From positions 1 through 64,000 of the forward strand of contig NZ_JACHEB010000013.1 in the NCBI RefSeq assembly GCF_014201335.1: DNA of 64,000 bases, in the 5' to 3' direction. This document shows positions 51,009 through 59,522 of the stretch, one piece after another. The stretch's first letter is position 1; each line of letters starts with the position of its first letter. Under the pieces are notes generated by a model, which searched no databases, was not told the DNA's origin, and saw nothing but the letters and a program-made list of their open reading frames with translations. This stretch comes from Tunturiibacter gelidiferens. GTDB lineage: Bacteria; Acidobacteriota; Terriglobia; Terriglobales; Acidobacteriaceae. A program made the position numbers and the translations under genes.

Positions 51009-51934
51009 TGGCGACGATGAGCAAAGTAGCGGATTGGGTTGGGGTGAGCGCACCGCTGCTGGAGGTGGAGGTTGCGGCGGTTTCAAGCATCGAGAGCGCG
51101 CAGGAGAACTCGGTTGTGTTCGCCGTCGAGGGCGAGACGCTTGGGCGCGCGTTGGCGTCGAAGGCTGGTGTGATTCTTGCCAGCAGAAAGCTAGAGTCGG
51201 CGGACCTTCCGCTCGATCCGCGGGTCTTGTGGGTGAAGGATGCCAGGTATGCCTTTGCGGTGGTGGCGCGCAGGCTTGCCGGCGCTGGTGTGCGCGAGGG
51301 AGTGCATGCTTCGGCGGTGGTGGGACAGAAGGTAACGATTGGCGTAGGGACTTCAGTTGGCCCCGGCGCTGTGCTCGGAGATGGCGTGATGATTGGGAGT
51401 GGTTGCGAGATTGGTCCGCGGGTGACCATCTACGCGGGGACGGTGTTGGGCGATCACGTGGTAGTGCAGGCGGGTGCGGTGCTGGGGTCAACGGGGTTTG
51501 GATATGTGCGCAGCGACGAGACGGGGGAGTACCTGATCTTTCCGCAGCAGGGAAAGCTGATCGTCGAAAACGATGTGGAGATTGGTGCGAATACGACGAT
51601 CGATCGTGGAGCGCTGGGCGAGACGCGAATCGGGCGGGGGACGAAGATCGATAATCTCGTGCACATTGGACACAACTGCGTGATCGGAAAGAACGTGATC
51701 ATCGCGGCGCAGACCGGGATCTCGGGGTCGAGCGTGGTCGAGGATGGTGCGATTCTTGGTGGGCAGGTTGGGATTGGAGAGCACGCAACGGTTGGTGCTG
51801 GCGTGATTCTCGGCGGTGGGGCCGGGGTGCTGAGTGGGAAGAAGATGCGAGGGCCTGGAGAGGTCTTCTGGGGAAGGCCGGCGCGGCCCTTGAAGGAGTA
51901 TCTGCGGGATCTGGCGAGGTTGAAGCACAGGTGA
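51008..51934 (+). CDS. lpxD: UDP-3-O-acylglucosamine N-acyltransferase LpxD
   Basis: A 308-residue LpxD that adds the N-linked acyl chain in lipid A synthesis. A UDP-binding N-terminal domain (ending about residue 95) is followed by a left-handed beta-helix of hexapeptide repeats. GSTGFGYVRSDETGEYLIFPQQGKLIVENDVEIGANTTIDRGALGETRIGRGTKIDNLVHIGHNC includes the catalytic histidine (HIGHN). The ATG at 51008 shares one base with the stop of lpxL; another ATG (51017) is nine bases on. Confidence 0.93.
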   Translation: MATMSKVADWVGVSAPLLEVEVAAVSSIESAQENSVVFAVEGETLGRALASKAGVILASRKLESADLPLDPRVLWVKDARYAFAVVARRLAGAGVREGVHASAVVGQKVTIGVGTSVGPGAVLGDGVMIGSGCEIGPRVTIYAGTVLGDHVVVQAGAVLGSTGFGYVRSDETGEYLIFPQQGKLIVENDVEIGANTTIDRGALGETRIGRGTKIDNLVHIGHNCVIGKNVIIAAQTGISGSSVVEDGAILGGQVGIGEHATVGAGVILGGGAGVLSGKKMRGPGEVFWGRPARPLKEYLRDLARLKHR

Positions 51935-51960
51935 TGCGCGGCGGATTGGTGTGGTGAGTG

Positions 51961-52581
51961 ATGGCGATTGTTGTGGTCGGCGGGCATACGCGAAATATCG
52001 GCAAGACGAGCGTGGTGGCGGGGCTGATCGCCGCGATACCGGAGATGCATTGGACCGCGTTTAAGATTACGCAGTTTGGCCATGGGATGTGCTCGGCAAA
52101 CGGGGAGCCGTGTGACTGCGAAACGGCGGAGCATACGGTTGCAGTGAGTGAGGAGCGTGTCGGTGGGGACGCTAAAACTGACTCCGGACGGTATCTGGCG
52201 GCGGGAGCGGTGCGGTCGTTCTGGGTGAGGACTCGGGCTGGAGACTTGTCGGAGGCGATGCCGCGCATTCGAAAAGAGATTGAACGAGCGGAGAACGCAG
52301 TGATCGAGTCGAACAGCATCATGCGATTTCTAGGACCTGATCTTTACCTGAGCGTGCTCGATCCCGAGACGGCGGACTTCAAAGAGTCGGCGAAGTATTT
52401 TCTGGATAGGGCCGACGCGGTGCTGGTTGTGGAAGGTGTCCTGGGAAGGCCCGAGTGGAAGGGAGTTTCGTTGAAACTGGTGGCGGGCACCCCGGTGCTG
52501 GCAATGCGCCCGCCGGTTTATGTGACTGAGGAAGTTGTGAGATTTGTGAGAGAGCGACTGCGGACCAGGGCCGCCGTCTAA
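51961..52581 (+). CDS. Uncharacterised P-loop protein in the lipid A gene group
   Basis: A 206-residue NTPase-like protein. GGHTRNIGKTSVVAGLIA (residues 7-24) is a Walker A loop of the MobB/dethiobiotin-synthetase type. A cysteine-rich stretch HGMCSANGEPCDCETAEH (about 41-58) follows, then DSGRYLAAGAVRSFWVRT and VIESNSIMRFLGPDLYLSVLD. The family resembles MobB-like GTPases, but no molybdenum gene is next to it. It follows lpxD by 26 bases on the same strand, so a link to envelope synthesis is possible. An in-frame GTG at 51958 is ignored. Function unknown. Confidence 0.72.
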   Translation: MAIVVVGGHTRNIGKTSVVAGLIAAIPEMHWTAFKITQFGHGMCSANGEPCDCETAEHTVAVSEERVGGDAKTDSGRYLAAGAVRSFWVRTRAGDLSEAMPRIRKEIERAENAVIESNSIMRFLGPDLYLSVLDPETADFKESAKYFLDRADAVLVVEGVLGRPEWKGVSLKLVAGTPVLAMRPPVYVTEEVVRFVRERLRTRAAV

Positions 52582-52597
52582 TTTGTGTCCAAAACAA

Positions 52598-52630
52598 AAG
52601 AGCCGCAGGCTGGGATCGCCTGCGGCTCTT
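52598..52630. terminator. Bidirectional terminator between convergent genes
   Basis: A perfect 13-bp stem (52598-52610 with 52618-52630, AAGAGCCGCAGGC) with a seven-base loop. T-rich sequence follows on both strands, TTGTTTT on the minus strand. It separates the P-loop gene from the ferritin-like pair. Confidence 0.88.
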
Positions 52631-52651
52631 GTTTGGTGCGGATGGTTAAGG

Positions 52652-53668
52652 TTATGCGATGTTGCCGTTGAGACCACTTGGGAAGAACGCTCCCTGAAAG
52701 GACGTGGCGGTCGCGGGATTTCCTGTGACGATCGCCAGGATCTGGGTAGTACTGCGACCGAAGCCCAAAGCGTTGACGTCAGTATCAGCAATCGTGGATG
52801 CCGTAAAGGACGCCGACGAACCATTGAGACTGACCGCAGTGGTCTGGACTCCCTGATCGTCTGCCGTCAAGTTGGCAAACGTCGTGAAGGGACTCGTGAT
52901 TGGGTTCTTGGGATCGGGATTCGCCAGCGAGGAGCGAGCTGCCGAGATCGCCTGTGTATAGCCGATGAGCGTTCCGACCGGTGCAAACTGAGCGGAAGCG
53001 TCTACGGCGTTGATTGTGGTGCGGACCAGGCCAGCGTGGTAGGCCTCGACCGCGTGAATCCCAACAGCCGCTGGGAGGATACCTGTCTTATCCGTGATCA
53101 GAGGAGCAGCGCCATGATAGGCCGTCACCCCAACATCCTCGAAGATGTAAGCGCCGATGAGGAAGTTCGCATCATTGGCGAAGGGATCGAAGGTGCTGCC
53201 GATGCCTGCCAGAGCTGCGAGTGCGTTGAACGAATCGAGCAGGTTGATGTCGGGCATCGACACTGCGACGGAACCGAGGGTCTTCTGCAGGAAGAGGACA
53301 TGCTTGCCTTCTTCGGTGGCCGTCTCTGCCGCATACGACCGAATGATGGAAGATGAGAACGGAACCTTGGGGTTGGACTTGACGGTGACGCTACCAGCTG
53401 TTCCTCCGTTGACAGCGACAGGAATCGGTGTCGGGAGTTGGTCGATGGTGACGCCGGAGACGGCGAGGTTGTAAAACTGTGCTTCGAGGTACTCGAGGTT
53501 AAGAGCGAAGTTGAGGATGTCCTGATCGCCTGTGGTGGTCGACTGCGCCTGTGCTTTGGTTGTACCGCCAAAGGCCAGCGCGGCGAGAGCGGCGCCTCCC
53601 ATGGTGAGCATCTTACGGCGGGTATTTACGATGATTTCGTCGAGCTGCTGTGTCTCTAGAGTTGCCAT
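52652..53668 (-). CDS. Secreted ferritin-like-domain protein
   Basis: A 338-residue protein with a long amphipathic N-terminus ending in a signal-type stretch (KMLTMGGAALAALAFGG, about residues 19-35) and then a ferritin-like four-helix domain: DILNFALNLEYLEAQFYNLAVSG, VPFSSSIIRSYAAETATEEGKHVLFLQKTLG and ANFLIGAYIFEDVGVTAYHGAAPLI...VEAYHAGLVRTTI. Such proteins of the PCC13-62/Ferritin_2 type are exported and of unknown role; the E-x2-H-like residues (EGKH, EAYH) might bind metal. The gene follows the other ferritin-like gene by 13 bases, and a terminator lies downstream. Confidence 0.83.
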   Translation of the reverse strand: MATLETQQLDEIIVNTRRKMLTMGGAALAALAFGGTTKAQAQSTTTGDQDILNFALNLEYLEAQFYNLAVSGVTIDQLPTPIPVAVNGGTAGSVTVKSNPKVPFSSSIIRSYAAETATEEGKHVLFLQKTLGSVAVSMPDINLLDSFNALAALAGIGSTFDPFANDANFLIGAYIFEDVGVTAYHGAAPLITDKTGILPAAVGIHAVEAYHAGLVRTTINAVDASAQFAPVGTLIGYTQAISAARSSLANPDPKNPITSPFTTFANLTADDQGVQTTAVSLNGSSASFTASTIADTDVNALGFGRSTTQILAIVTGNPATATSFQGAFFPSGLNGNIA

Positions 53669-53681
53669 GATCTCTCCGTCC

Positions 53682-54623
53682 TTAGGATGCCGTTGTTGTG
53701 ATGCTGCCGTTTAGGCCATTGGGAAAGAAGCCGCCTTTGGACAGGCCTGCTCCGCCACCCTTGCCGTACACAATGTGCAGGACCTGGTCGGTTGTGCGCG
53801 AGAATCCGATGGCATTGGTGGGATCAGCAGCAACGATGCTGGAGAGGCTGAGTGCGGTCTCGTTTCCTCCGCCAAGGGTGGCGCGAAGTGCAGAAACTGC
53901 GTTGGCGTCATTGAGGAAGGTTGCGTCGCCAGTGTTTGCCGCATTCCCCGCGATGAGGGTGCGGATCGTGCCAGCGTGGTAGGCCTCAGTCGCTTGGATG
54001 CCGGCTGCGCCTGAGAGAATAATATTGCTGATGAGCAAGGGAGCTGCACCGGCGTAGGCGGTAACGCCCACATCCTCGAACGTGAAGGCACCTACGAGGA
54101 AGCTGTTGGGATCGGCAAACGGGTTGAATGTCGCCGGATTGGTAATGCCAGCGGCGACCGCGAGTGGAGCAAAGAAGGTGAGATCGATTGCGGGGCGTGG
54201 AACAGGGGTGCCACTGTTTTTTGTGATCACACCCTGGAGATAGCGAACGTGATCGAGTTCCGTCTGGGCGAGCTCTGCGGCGAGTTGCGACTGAGCCGGC
54301 GTCGTCCATGGAACGGCAACAGTATTGGCCGGGACAATGGTGGTGCCTGCGCCGGCGAGTGCATCGGCTGTGGAGAGGCCAGAGCCGGTAGCGGCATACA
54401 GGTAGAACTCGGCCTCAAGATATTCGAGGTTGAGGGCGAAGTTCAGAATGTCGTTGTCGGGAATATCGAGCGGGGTCGGCGTCGGGGTTGGTGTTGGCGA
54501 CGGCGTGGTTGTACTGCTGTTGCACCCAACTACGAGCGCTGCCGCCGCAGTCGTTCCTGCACCTGCCAGAAACTGACGACGTGACAGAGCCTTATCAATA
54601 AGGTCGTTTAGCTTTTTCTCCAC
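53682..54623 (-). CDS. Tat-exported lipoprotein with ferritin-like domain
   Basis: A 313-residue paralogue of the next gene. The signal region SRRQFLAGAGTTAAAALVVGCNSS has a twin-arginine motif followed by a lipobox (VVGC), so it is exported folded and probably lipid-anchored. A Pro-Thr linker leads to the ferritin-like domain: DILNFALNLEYLEAEFYLYAATG, AQTELDHVRYLQGVI and GAFTFEDVGVTAYAGAAPLL...TEAYHAGTIRTLI. It is the first gene of the pair, with AGGAGAGG ahead of its start. Tat export suggests that a cofactor is inserted before secretion. Confidence 0.85.
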   Translation of the reverse strand: MEKKLNDLIDKALSRRQFLAGAGTTAAAALVVGCNSSTTTPSPTPTPTPTPLDIPDNDILNFALNLEYLEAEFYLYAATGSGLSTADALAGAGTTIVPANTVAVPWTTPAQSQLAAELAQTELDHVRYLQGVITKNSGTPVPRPAIDLTFFAPLAVAAGITNPATFNPFADPNSFLVGAFTFEDVGVTAYAGAAPLLISNIILSGAAGIQATEAYHAGTIRTLIAGNAANTGDATFLNDANAVSALRATLGGGNETALSLSSIVAADPTNAIGFSRTTDQVLHIVYGKGGGAGLSKGGFFPNGLNGSITTTAS

Positions 54624-54718
54624 AATTAACCTCTCCTTAGAACGTACTGCAGTTGCATCTATATTTTGATGACGTACGGAGGAGTGTAATGGATTTGAGG
54701 GAATATTGGGAATATTAC

Positions 54719-55450
54719 TTAGATCGATTGAACCGGAATTAGTACTACGTCATCAATCAGACCGACTTCTTTTTGAACGAAGGGCTCTGCATAACGGACG
54801 CCAGCCAGCAGGCCGTAGTGACGGGCAGTAGCGAAGGTTCGTTCGCGAATCTCTTCTTCGGGAACGAACAGGCCGGTGCCTTCAGGTTGGGTGCCGTATT
54901 GCGAGCGATAGGCCAGCAGAGATTGCAGACGCTGTTCGGCGAAGGGCGTGATGTCGACCACAAAGCTGGGGCGCACGTCGGCATAGAGGCTGGCGTAAAG
55001 AATCTTGAAGGGCCGATGCGGAAGGTTAGATTCGCCTGGGGTTATTACTTTGGCGAGGCCGCTGACGAAGCAGGCTTCATAGCCCAACGTGGCGGTGGTG
55101 TAGTGGTCAGGGTGCCGGCCCTGCCAGTAGGGAAGAATGACGACACGGGGACGCAGACGGCGCAGGACGGCGGCCAGCTTTAGACGATTGACCAGCGTGT
55201 TTTCGACGTTGCCGTCGGGCAGGTCGAGCGCCTCGCGATGGGAAACATTGAGGATGCGTGCGGCGGAGTTGGCCTCGGCCTCGCGGTCGGCGGCGGTGCC
55301 GCGGGTGCCGGACTCTCCCTGCGTGAGATCGAGGATGCCGGTAGTCCAGCCACGGGCGTGCATCGCCAGCAGAGTGCCGCCGCAGGTTTGTTCGACGTCG
55401 TCGCGATGGGCTGCGATGGCAAGAATATCGAGTTGCTGGGGTGAGGACAT
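54719..55450 (-). CDS. PIG-L/BshB-type deacetylase
   Basis: A 243-residue zinc-dependent N-acetylglucosamine deacetylase of the LmbE/PIG-L family. The metal motif reads AAHRDDVEQTCGG, an AHxDD variant with R for the usual P, and the second ligand region is GRHPDHYTTATLGYEA. The overall type fits BshB1, the deacetylase of bacillithiol synthesis, which Acidobacteria make, but no other bsh gene is here, so the symbol is withheld. A 76-base palindromic element lies right before its start codon. Confidence 0.85.
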   Translation of the reverse strand: MSSPQQLDILAIAAHRDDVEQTCGGTLLAMHARGWTTGILDLTQGESGTRGTAADREAEANSAARILNVSHREALDLPDGNVENTLVNRLKLAAVLRRLRPRVVILPYWQGRHPDHYTTATLGYEACFVSGLAKVITPGESNLPHRPFKILYASLYADVRPSFVVDITPFAEQRLQSLLAYRSQYGTQPEGTGLFVPEEEIRERTFATARHYGLLAGVRYAEPFVQKEVGLIDDVVLIPVQSI

Positions 55451-55454
55451 AGGG

Positions 55455-55530
55455 TGAAGGGCTCAGGGTTTAGGGCTTTGAGGTAGGGCTCGGTTGGAGA
55501 CGTCCTAAGCCCTGTTCCCTGAGCCCTTCA
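55455..55530. repeat. 76-base palindromic element
   Basis: TGAAGGGCTCAGGG (55455-55468) pairs perfectly with 55517-55530, and AGGGCTT (55472-55478) pairs with 55507-55513. The unit AGGGCT occurs again in the loop. It fills the whole gap between the deacetylase gene and the lipoprotein gene, so it ends the upstream minus-strand transcript and forms the leader of the next. It may be a member of a dispersed repeat family; the T-run of a terminator is absent. Confidence 0.72.
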
Positions 55531-55536
55531 TTTGCA

Positions 55537-57150
55537 TTAGTTTGCTGCGTCGGTGACGGCGTCCATGTAGGCGACGTCGAGGGCTGTGCCCTGAACGATG
55601 ATGTTCGCGTTGTTGATCTCAGAGCCGGCGGCGGGTGTTGTGCCAATGGCGGGATCGTTCGGGGCGGTGATCGTTCCGCCGGTGTAGAAGGCGTGGACCT
55701 GACCACCGTAGGCGGTGTAGACCTTGTGCTGACCCTGGACCCAGCAGAGGCCGGTCAGGTCGCCGTAGTAAAACTGGTTCTGGTTGGTGTTGGGATAAGG
55801 AACAACGACCGGCGAGGGTCCATTTTGTGTAACTGCCGGAACAATGGCAGCACTGATGCCGGTAGAGCCTGAGGGCAGGGTGACGACAGTGAGGCAGTTG
55901 TAGTTCGCAGTCTGGTCGGTGGCCTGTCCTGCTGCGATCTGTTGCGCGGCACGGGCTGCGCGCTCACCACTGGCGCATAACTGAGAGCCGATCCAGAGCG
56001 TGTTGTCGTCGGCAAGCAGGATCTTGGTGTGACTGCCGTCGGATATGGAGGTAGTGCTGGTGACGGTATTGGCGGCAAGACTGATGGTGGAAAGGTTGCC
56101 GGCGAAGAGACCATCGGGCTGGAGCTGTTGGCCAGCCACGTAGAGGGTCGTCCCGTCAGAGACCGCGGCTGTGACTCCGCCTTTGACTGGGACATTGGAG
56201 AGGAAGGAGTTTGGATTCTGCTGAGCTGGAGTGGTGCTGTCGGTGTAGCTATTGACCTGAAGCGCGCCGGGGGAGAGATAGGTGACGCTGGAGGTAGTTC
56301 CGCCGCACTCGGCACCGCAGTTGAGAACGTAAACGACGCTGCCGTCCAGCGAGACATAGGCTCCGACAGGACGGTCGAAGGTGCTTGCGGTGGGAGCGGC
56401 GGGATTCACGCTGTTCACCGGGATGACGCAGTAGATTGGCAGGTTGAAGGGCTGGCAGTCGACCGCGCCGATGCCTGCGATGGCTGCGGTCGAGGTGAGG
56501 TATTGGTTGGCGTTCAGCTTGATGACGCGATAGAGGGAGTTCGAGTTGCGAACCATGGCGAGTACGACCGTGTCGCCCGTGTTGACGACGACCTGAAAGA
56601 CATTGGGCAGGTTGAGCGCGTAGGTCCTTCCGGTGGTGTTGTCGACAACGCCAAGCAGACCTGCACCCTCCTCGGCAGAGTAGACGTGGGCGAAGGTCGG
56701 CGGAACGGCGATGCTGGTGGACTTCGCGGGGAAGGGTCCGACAGGGCCGGATACGGCTTCTGTTCCGTAGTTAATCGCCTGTACGTCACCCAGCGTGTTG
56801 GAGTAGACGTAGCCGGTGATCTCTGAGGGGAAGTTGAGGATCAGATTCGGAAAGCCGGAGGAATAGCCGCTGATGGAGAACGACATTTTGGTGTTCTGTA
56901 CGTTATTGCGGAGATCGCGGTTGGCATCGAGAATCTGCAGGCTGCCGGTGGTTCCACCGTTGGCTGTAACGCCGACCATGACGCGGGTGGCGAGCTTGCT
57001 GGGAGGAATGGGCCGGTTAGCGAAGGTAAATTGAGGAAACTTGTACAGCTGCTGACCGCAGGCTGTAAGTCCCAGCGTGACAGCGGCGATCAGGAGGCCG
57101 CAGAAGATCTGGGCACGGAGAGACTGGGTAGAGAGACTTCGATTCGTCAA
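55537..57150 (-). CDS. Large lipoprotein, probable beta-propeller
   Basis: A 537-residue protein with a lipoprotein signal (AVTLGLTACGQQ, lipobox about residues 27-32). The rest is strand-rich, with repeated segments of the type GSLQILDANRDLRNNV, VYVLNCGAECGGTTSSVTYL and TTLYVAGQQL, like a six- or seven-bladed beta-propeller of the YVTN/NHL class. Several cysteine pairs probably form disulfides. No function can be assigned. It is the first gene of the minus-strand run leading to the deacetylase. Confidence 0.75.
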   Translation of the reverse strand: MTNRSLSTQSLRAQIFCGLLIAAVTLGLTACGQQLYKFPQFTFANRPIPPSKLATRVMVGVTANGGTTGSLQILDANRDLRNNVQNTKMSFSISGYSSGFPNLILNFPSEITGYVYSNTLGDVQAINYGTEAVSGPVGPFPAKSTSIAVPPTFAHVYSAEEGAGLLGVVDNTTGRTYALNLPNVFQVVVNTGDTVVLAMVRNSNSLYRVIKLNANQYLTSTAAIAGIGAVDCQPFNLPIYCVIPVNSVNPAAPTASTFDRPVGAYVSLDGSVVYVLNCGAECGGTTSSVTYLSPGALQVNSYTDSTTPAQQNPNSFLSNVPVKGGVTAAVSDGTTLYVAGQQLQPDGLFAGNLSTISLAANTVTSTTSISDGSHTKILLADDNTLWIGSQLCASGERAARAAQQIAAGQATDQTANYNCLTVVTLPSGSTGISAAIVPAVTQNGPSPVVVPYPNTNQNQFYYGDLTGLCWVQGQHKVYTAYGGQVHAFYTGGTITAPNDPAIGTTPAAGSEINNANIIVQGTALDVAYMDAVTDAAN

Positions 57151-57333
57151 CGGTAACTAACTCCAACCTGAGCGCTGCGGCAAATATTTTTTAGGGGCCA
57201 CCGGCTATGTGCCGAGTATAACAAAGGACGCGCCAGGCCACGGTTTGGAAGCAAGCAGCAAAGGCTTGAATTTTATTGGTTTGGAGCAGGTCCGTCCATT
57301 GGCTTAAGATGGTAAGAACACTTGGAGACGTTT

Positions 57334-59277
57334 ATGGCGGATGCAGTAAGTGGTGCGAACTCGGTCTCTGTTGCAGGATACGCGGCTGCCGACTGTCTGT
57401 TTGAAGGCGGCAGAACTGTGCTGTGCGATGGAGCCATGGGCACGATGCTCTACGCGCGAGGCGTCTTCATCAACCGGTGCTACGACGAGCTGAACCTATC
57501 GCAGCCGGAGATGGTGCGGGAGATCCATGCCGAGTATCTGCAGGCAGGCGCAGAGGTTGTCGAGACCAATACGTTTGGCGGCAACCGGTTTCGGCTGGGG
57601 CAGCATGGGCTGCAGGATCAGGTGCGCGCGATCAATGTGGCGGGCGTGAAGCTGGCGCGGGAGTCGGTGAACCAGATCCGCGACAAGCAGGCATGCGAGG
57701 CGTTCGTAGCCGGATCCATGGGGCCGCTGGGCGTGCGATTGGAGCCACTCGGCAAGCTGAGCCTCGAAGAAGCGCGTGAAGCTTTCGAGGAGCAGATTCG
57801 GGCGCTCGTAGAGGGTGGGCCGGGCGTAGGCGTGGATCTGCTGATTGTAGAGACGATGACCTCGCTGGCCGAGGCCGAGCAGGCGATTCTGGCAGCGCGG
57901 AGCGTGGCTCCGGGGATTCGCGTGGTCGTGATGATGACCGTCGATGAAGACGGGAACTGCCTGGACGGCGCCTCGGCTGAGGTTGCCGCGATCAAACTGA
58001 CCGAGTGGGGCGCAGATGCAGTGGGATGTAACTGCAGCGCAGGGCCTGCAACGGTATTAAGCGTGATCGAGCGGATGCGCCCGGTGACGACGCTGCCGCT
58101 GTCTGCGATGCCGAACGCAGGGATTCCGCGCGCAGTCGAGGGTCGCACGATCTATCTGACCTCGCCCGAGTACATGGCCAGCTTTACCCGCAAGCTGGTG
58201 AAAGCTGGAGCGAGCATCGTTGGCGGGTGCTGCGGAACGACGCCGAGCTACACGCGGGCGATGAAGAGTTCGTTGCGCGCCTTAGGTGCGATGGAGGGCG
58301 GCATCGAGGTGATGGAAAACGCTCGTCCCGGCAAGGCGACGACCATCAAGGAGAGCAAGGTTTCACCCCCTCCGCTGGCCGACCGGTCGAAGATCGGCTC
58401 GATGGTAGCGGCGGGCGACTTTGTGACGATGGTAGAGATCGTGCCGCCAAAGGGGATCGACTGCAGCAAGGAACTTGATGGCGCGGCACAACTGCATCGG
58501 CTGGGTGTCGATGCGATCAATGTGCCGGATTCGCCGCGCGCCAGCGCAAGGATGAGCGCGCAGAGCCTGTGCGTGCAGATTCAGCAGCATGTTGGAATCG
58601 AGACGATTCTGCACTACACCTGCCGCGACCGGAACGTGCTGAGCATCCAGAGCGATCTGCTGGGAGCGTCGTCGATCGGGCTCAAAAATATTCTCTGCCT
58701 GACCGGCGATCCGCCGAAGCTCGGCAACTATCCCAACGCGACGGCGGTGTTCGATGTCGATGCGATCGGGCTGGTGAACATCGTCCACAATTTAAACTAT
58801 GGCTTGGATATCGGGAAGAACCCTATCGGCGACTCGACCGGATTTACGATCTCGGTAGCGGCGAACCCCGGCGTTCAGGATATGGACCAGGAGGTGCGCC
58901 GGTTTGCGTACAAGGTGGAGGCGGGCGCAGAATTCGCTATTACGCAGCCGGTGTTTGACCTGCGTGTACTCGAGGAGTTCCTGCGCAGAATCGAAAGCTT
59001 CCGCATTCCGGTGATCGCGGGGATCTGGCCGTTGACCAGCCTGCGCAACGCGGAGTTTATGAAGAACGACCTGCGAGTCAGCATGCCGGAAGAGATCATG
59101 GCGCGGATGGCCGCGGCGGCCTCGCCTGAAGCGGGCAGAATGGAAGGCGTAAAGATCGCGCAGGAGATGTTGGCCGAGGCGCGGCCGATGGTTCAGGGCG
59201 TTCAGGTCAGCGCGCCATTTGGCCGGTACGGCGTCGCGGCCGATGTGCTGGGGCTGGCCGAAGTCGAGGTAGTGTGA
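57334..59277 (+). CDS. Bifunctional homocysteine S-methyltransferase / methylenetetrahydrofolate reductase
   Basis: A 647-residue fusion like Bacillus YitJ. The N-terminal half (about residues 20-320) is a zinc-dependent homocysteine methyltransferase: LCDGAMGTMLYARG, VVETNTFGGNRFRLG, and the zinc cysteines VGCNCSAGP and VGGCCGTTP. The C-terminal half (350-635) is the flavin enzyme MetF: MVEIVPPKG, ILHYTCRDRN, NILCLTGDPP and FAITQPVFD. It would make methyltetrahydrofolate and use a methyl donor to form methionine; the cobalamin domain of MetH is missing. The ATG at 57334 is well spaced to GGAG at 57324-57327. Confidence 0.93.
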   Translation: MADAVSGANSVSVAGYAAADCLFEGGRTVLCDGAMGTMLYARGVFINRCYDELNLSQPEMVREIHAEYLQAGAEVVETNTFGGNRFRLGQHGLQDQVRAINVAGVKLARESVNQIRDKQACEAFVAGSMGPLGVRLEPLGKLSLEEAREAFEEQIRALVEGGPGVGVDLLIVETMTSLAEAEQAILAARSVAPGIRVVVMMTVDEDGNCLDGASAEVAAIKLTEWGADAVGCNCSAGPATVLSVIERMRPVTTLPLSAMPNAGIPRAVEGRTIYLTSPEYMASFTRKLVKAGASIVGGCCGTTPSYTRAMKSSLRALGAMEGGIEVMENARPGKATTIKESKVSPPPLADRSKIGSMVAAGDFVTMVEIVPPKGIDCSKELDGAAQLHRLGVDAINVPDSPRASARMSAQSLCVQIQQHVGIETILHYTCRDRNVLSIQSDLLGASSIGLKNILCLTGDPPKLGNYPNATAVFDVDAIGLVNIVHNLNYGLDIGKNPIGDSTGFTISVAANPGVQDMDQEVRRFAYKVEAGAEFAITQPVFDLRVLEEFLRRIESFRIPVIAGIWPLTSLRNAEFMKNDLRVSMPEEIMARMAAAASPEAGRMEGVKIAQEMLAEARPMVQGVQVSAPFGRYGVAADVLGLAEVEVV

Positions 59278-59510
59278 TGGCAAACTTTGAAGAGCAGTTG
59301 ATGGCCTTGGAGTCGGTGGTCGAGAAGCTCGAGCGGGGGGAGCTTTCGCTCGATGAGTCGGTGCATCTGTTTGAGGAGGGCGTGAAGCTCTCGAACGCGT
59401 GCAAGAAGGAGTTGGAGGCGGCAGAGGGCAGAATCCAGGTGCTGGTGGAGCAGGGCAGAAATGCGATGCGGGTGGTAAACCTGGACGTCGAAACGGGTGC
59501 CGAGGAATAG
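59277..59510 (+). CDS. xseB: Exodeoxyribonuclease VII small subunit
   Basis: A 77-residue XseB, the small subunit of the nuclease that degrades single-stranded DNA to acid-soluble oligonucleotides. NFEEQLMALESVVEKLERGELSLDESVHLFEEGVKLSNACKKELEAAEGRIQVLVEQ is the conserved coiled core. The start codon shares a base with the stop of the previous gene (TGATG). xseA is not in the window. The polyprenyl synthase gene, usually in the same direction after xseB, is convergent here. Confidence 0.94.
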   Translation: MANFEEQLMALESVVEKLERGELSLDESVHLFEEGVKLSNACKKELEAAEGRIQVLVEQGRNAMRVVNLDVETGAEE

Positions 59511-59522
59511 ATCTGCTGCGAT

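Noticed and set aside
49440..51491. A 683-codon minus-strand open frame opposite the SYLF, lpxL and lpxD genes
   Set aside because: It is antisense to three well-supported genes; the translation is rich in Arg, Pro and His and has no domain, as expected from G/C-biased third positions.
57151..57333. A methionine- or SAM-responsive riboswitch upstream of the methyltransferase/MetF fusion
   Set aside because: I looked for the helices and conserved loops of SAM and SAH riboswitches and found none; the only pairing (GCCACCGGC region) is short.
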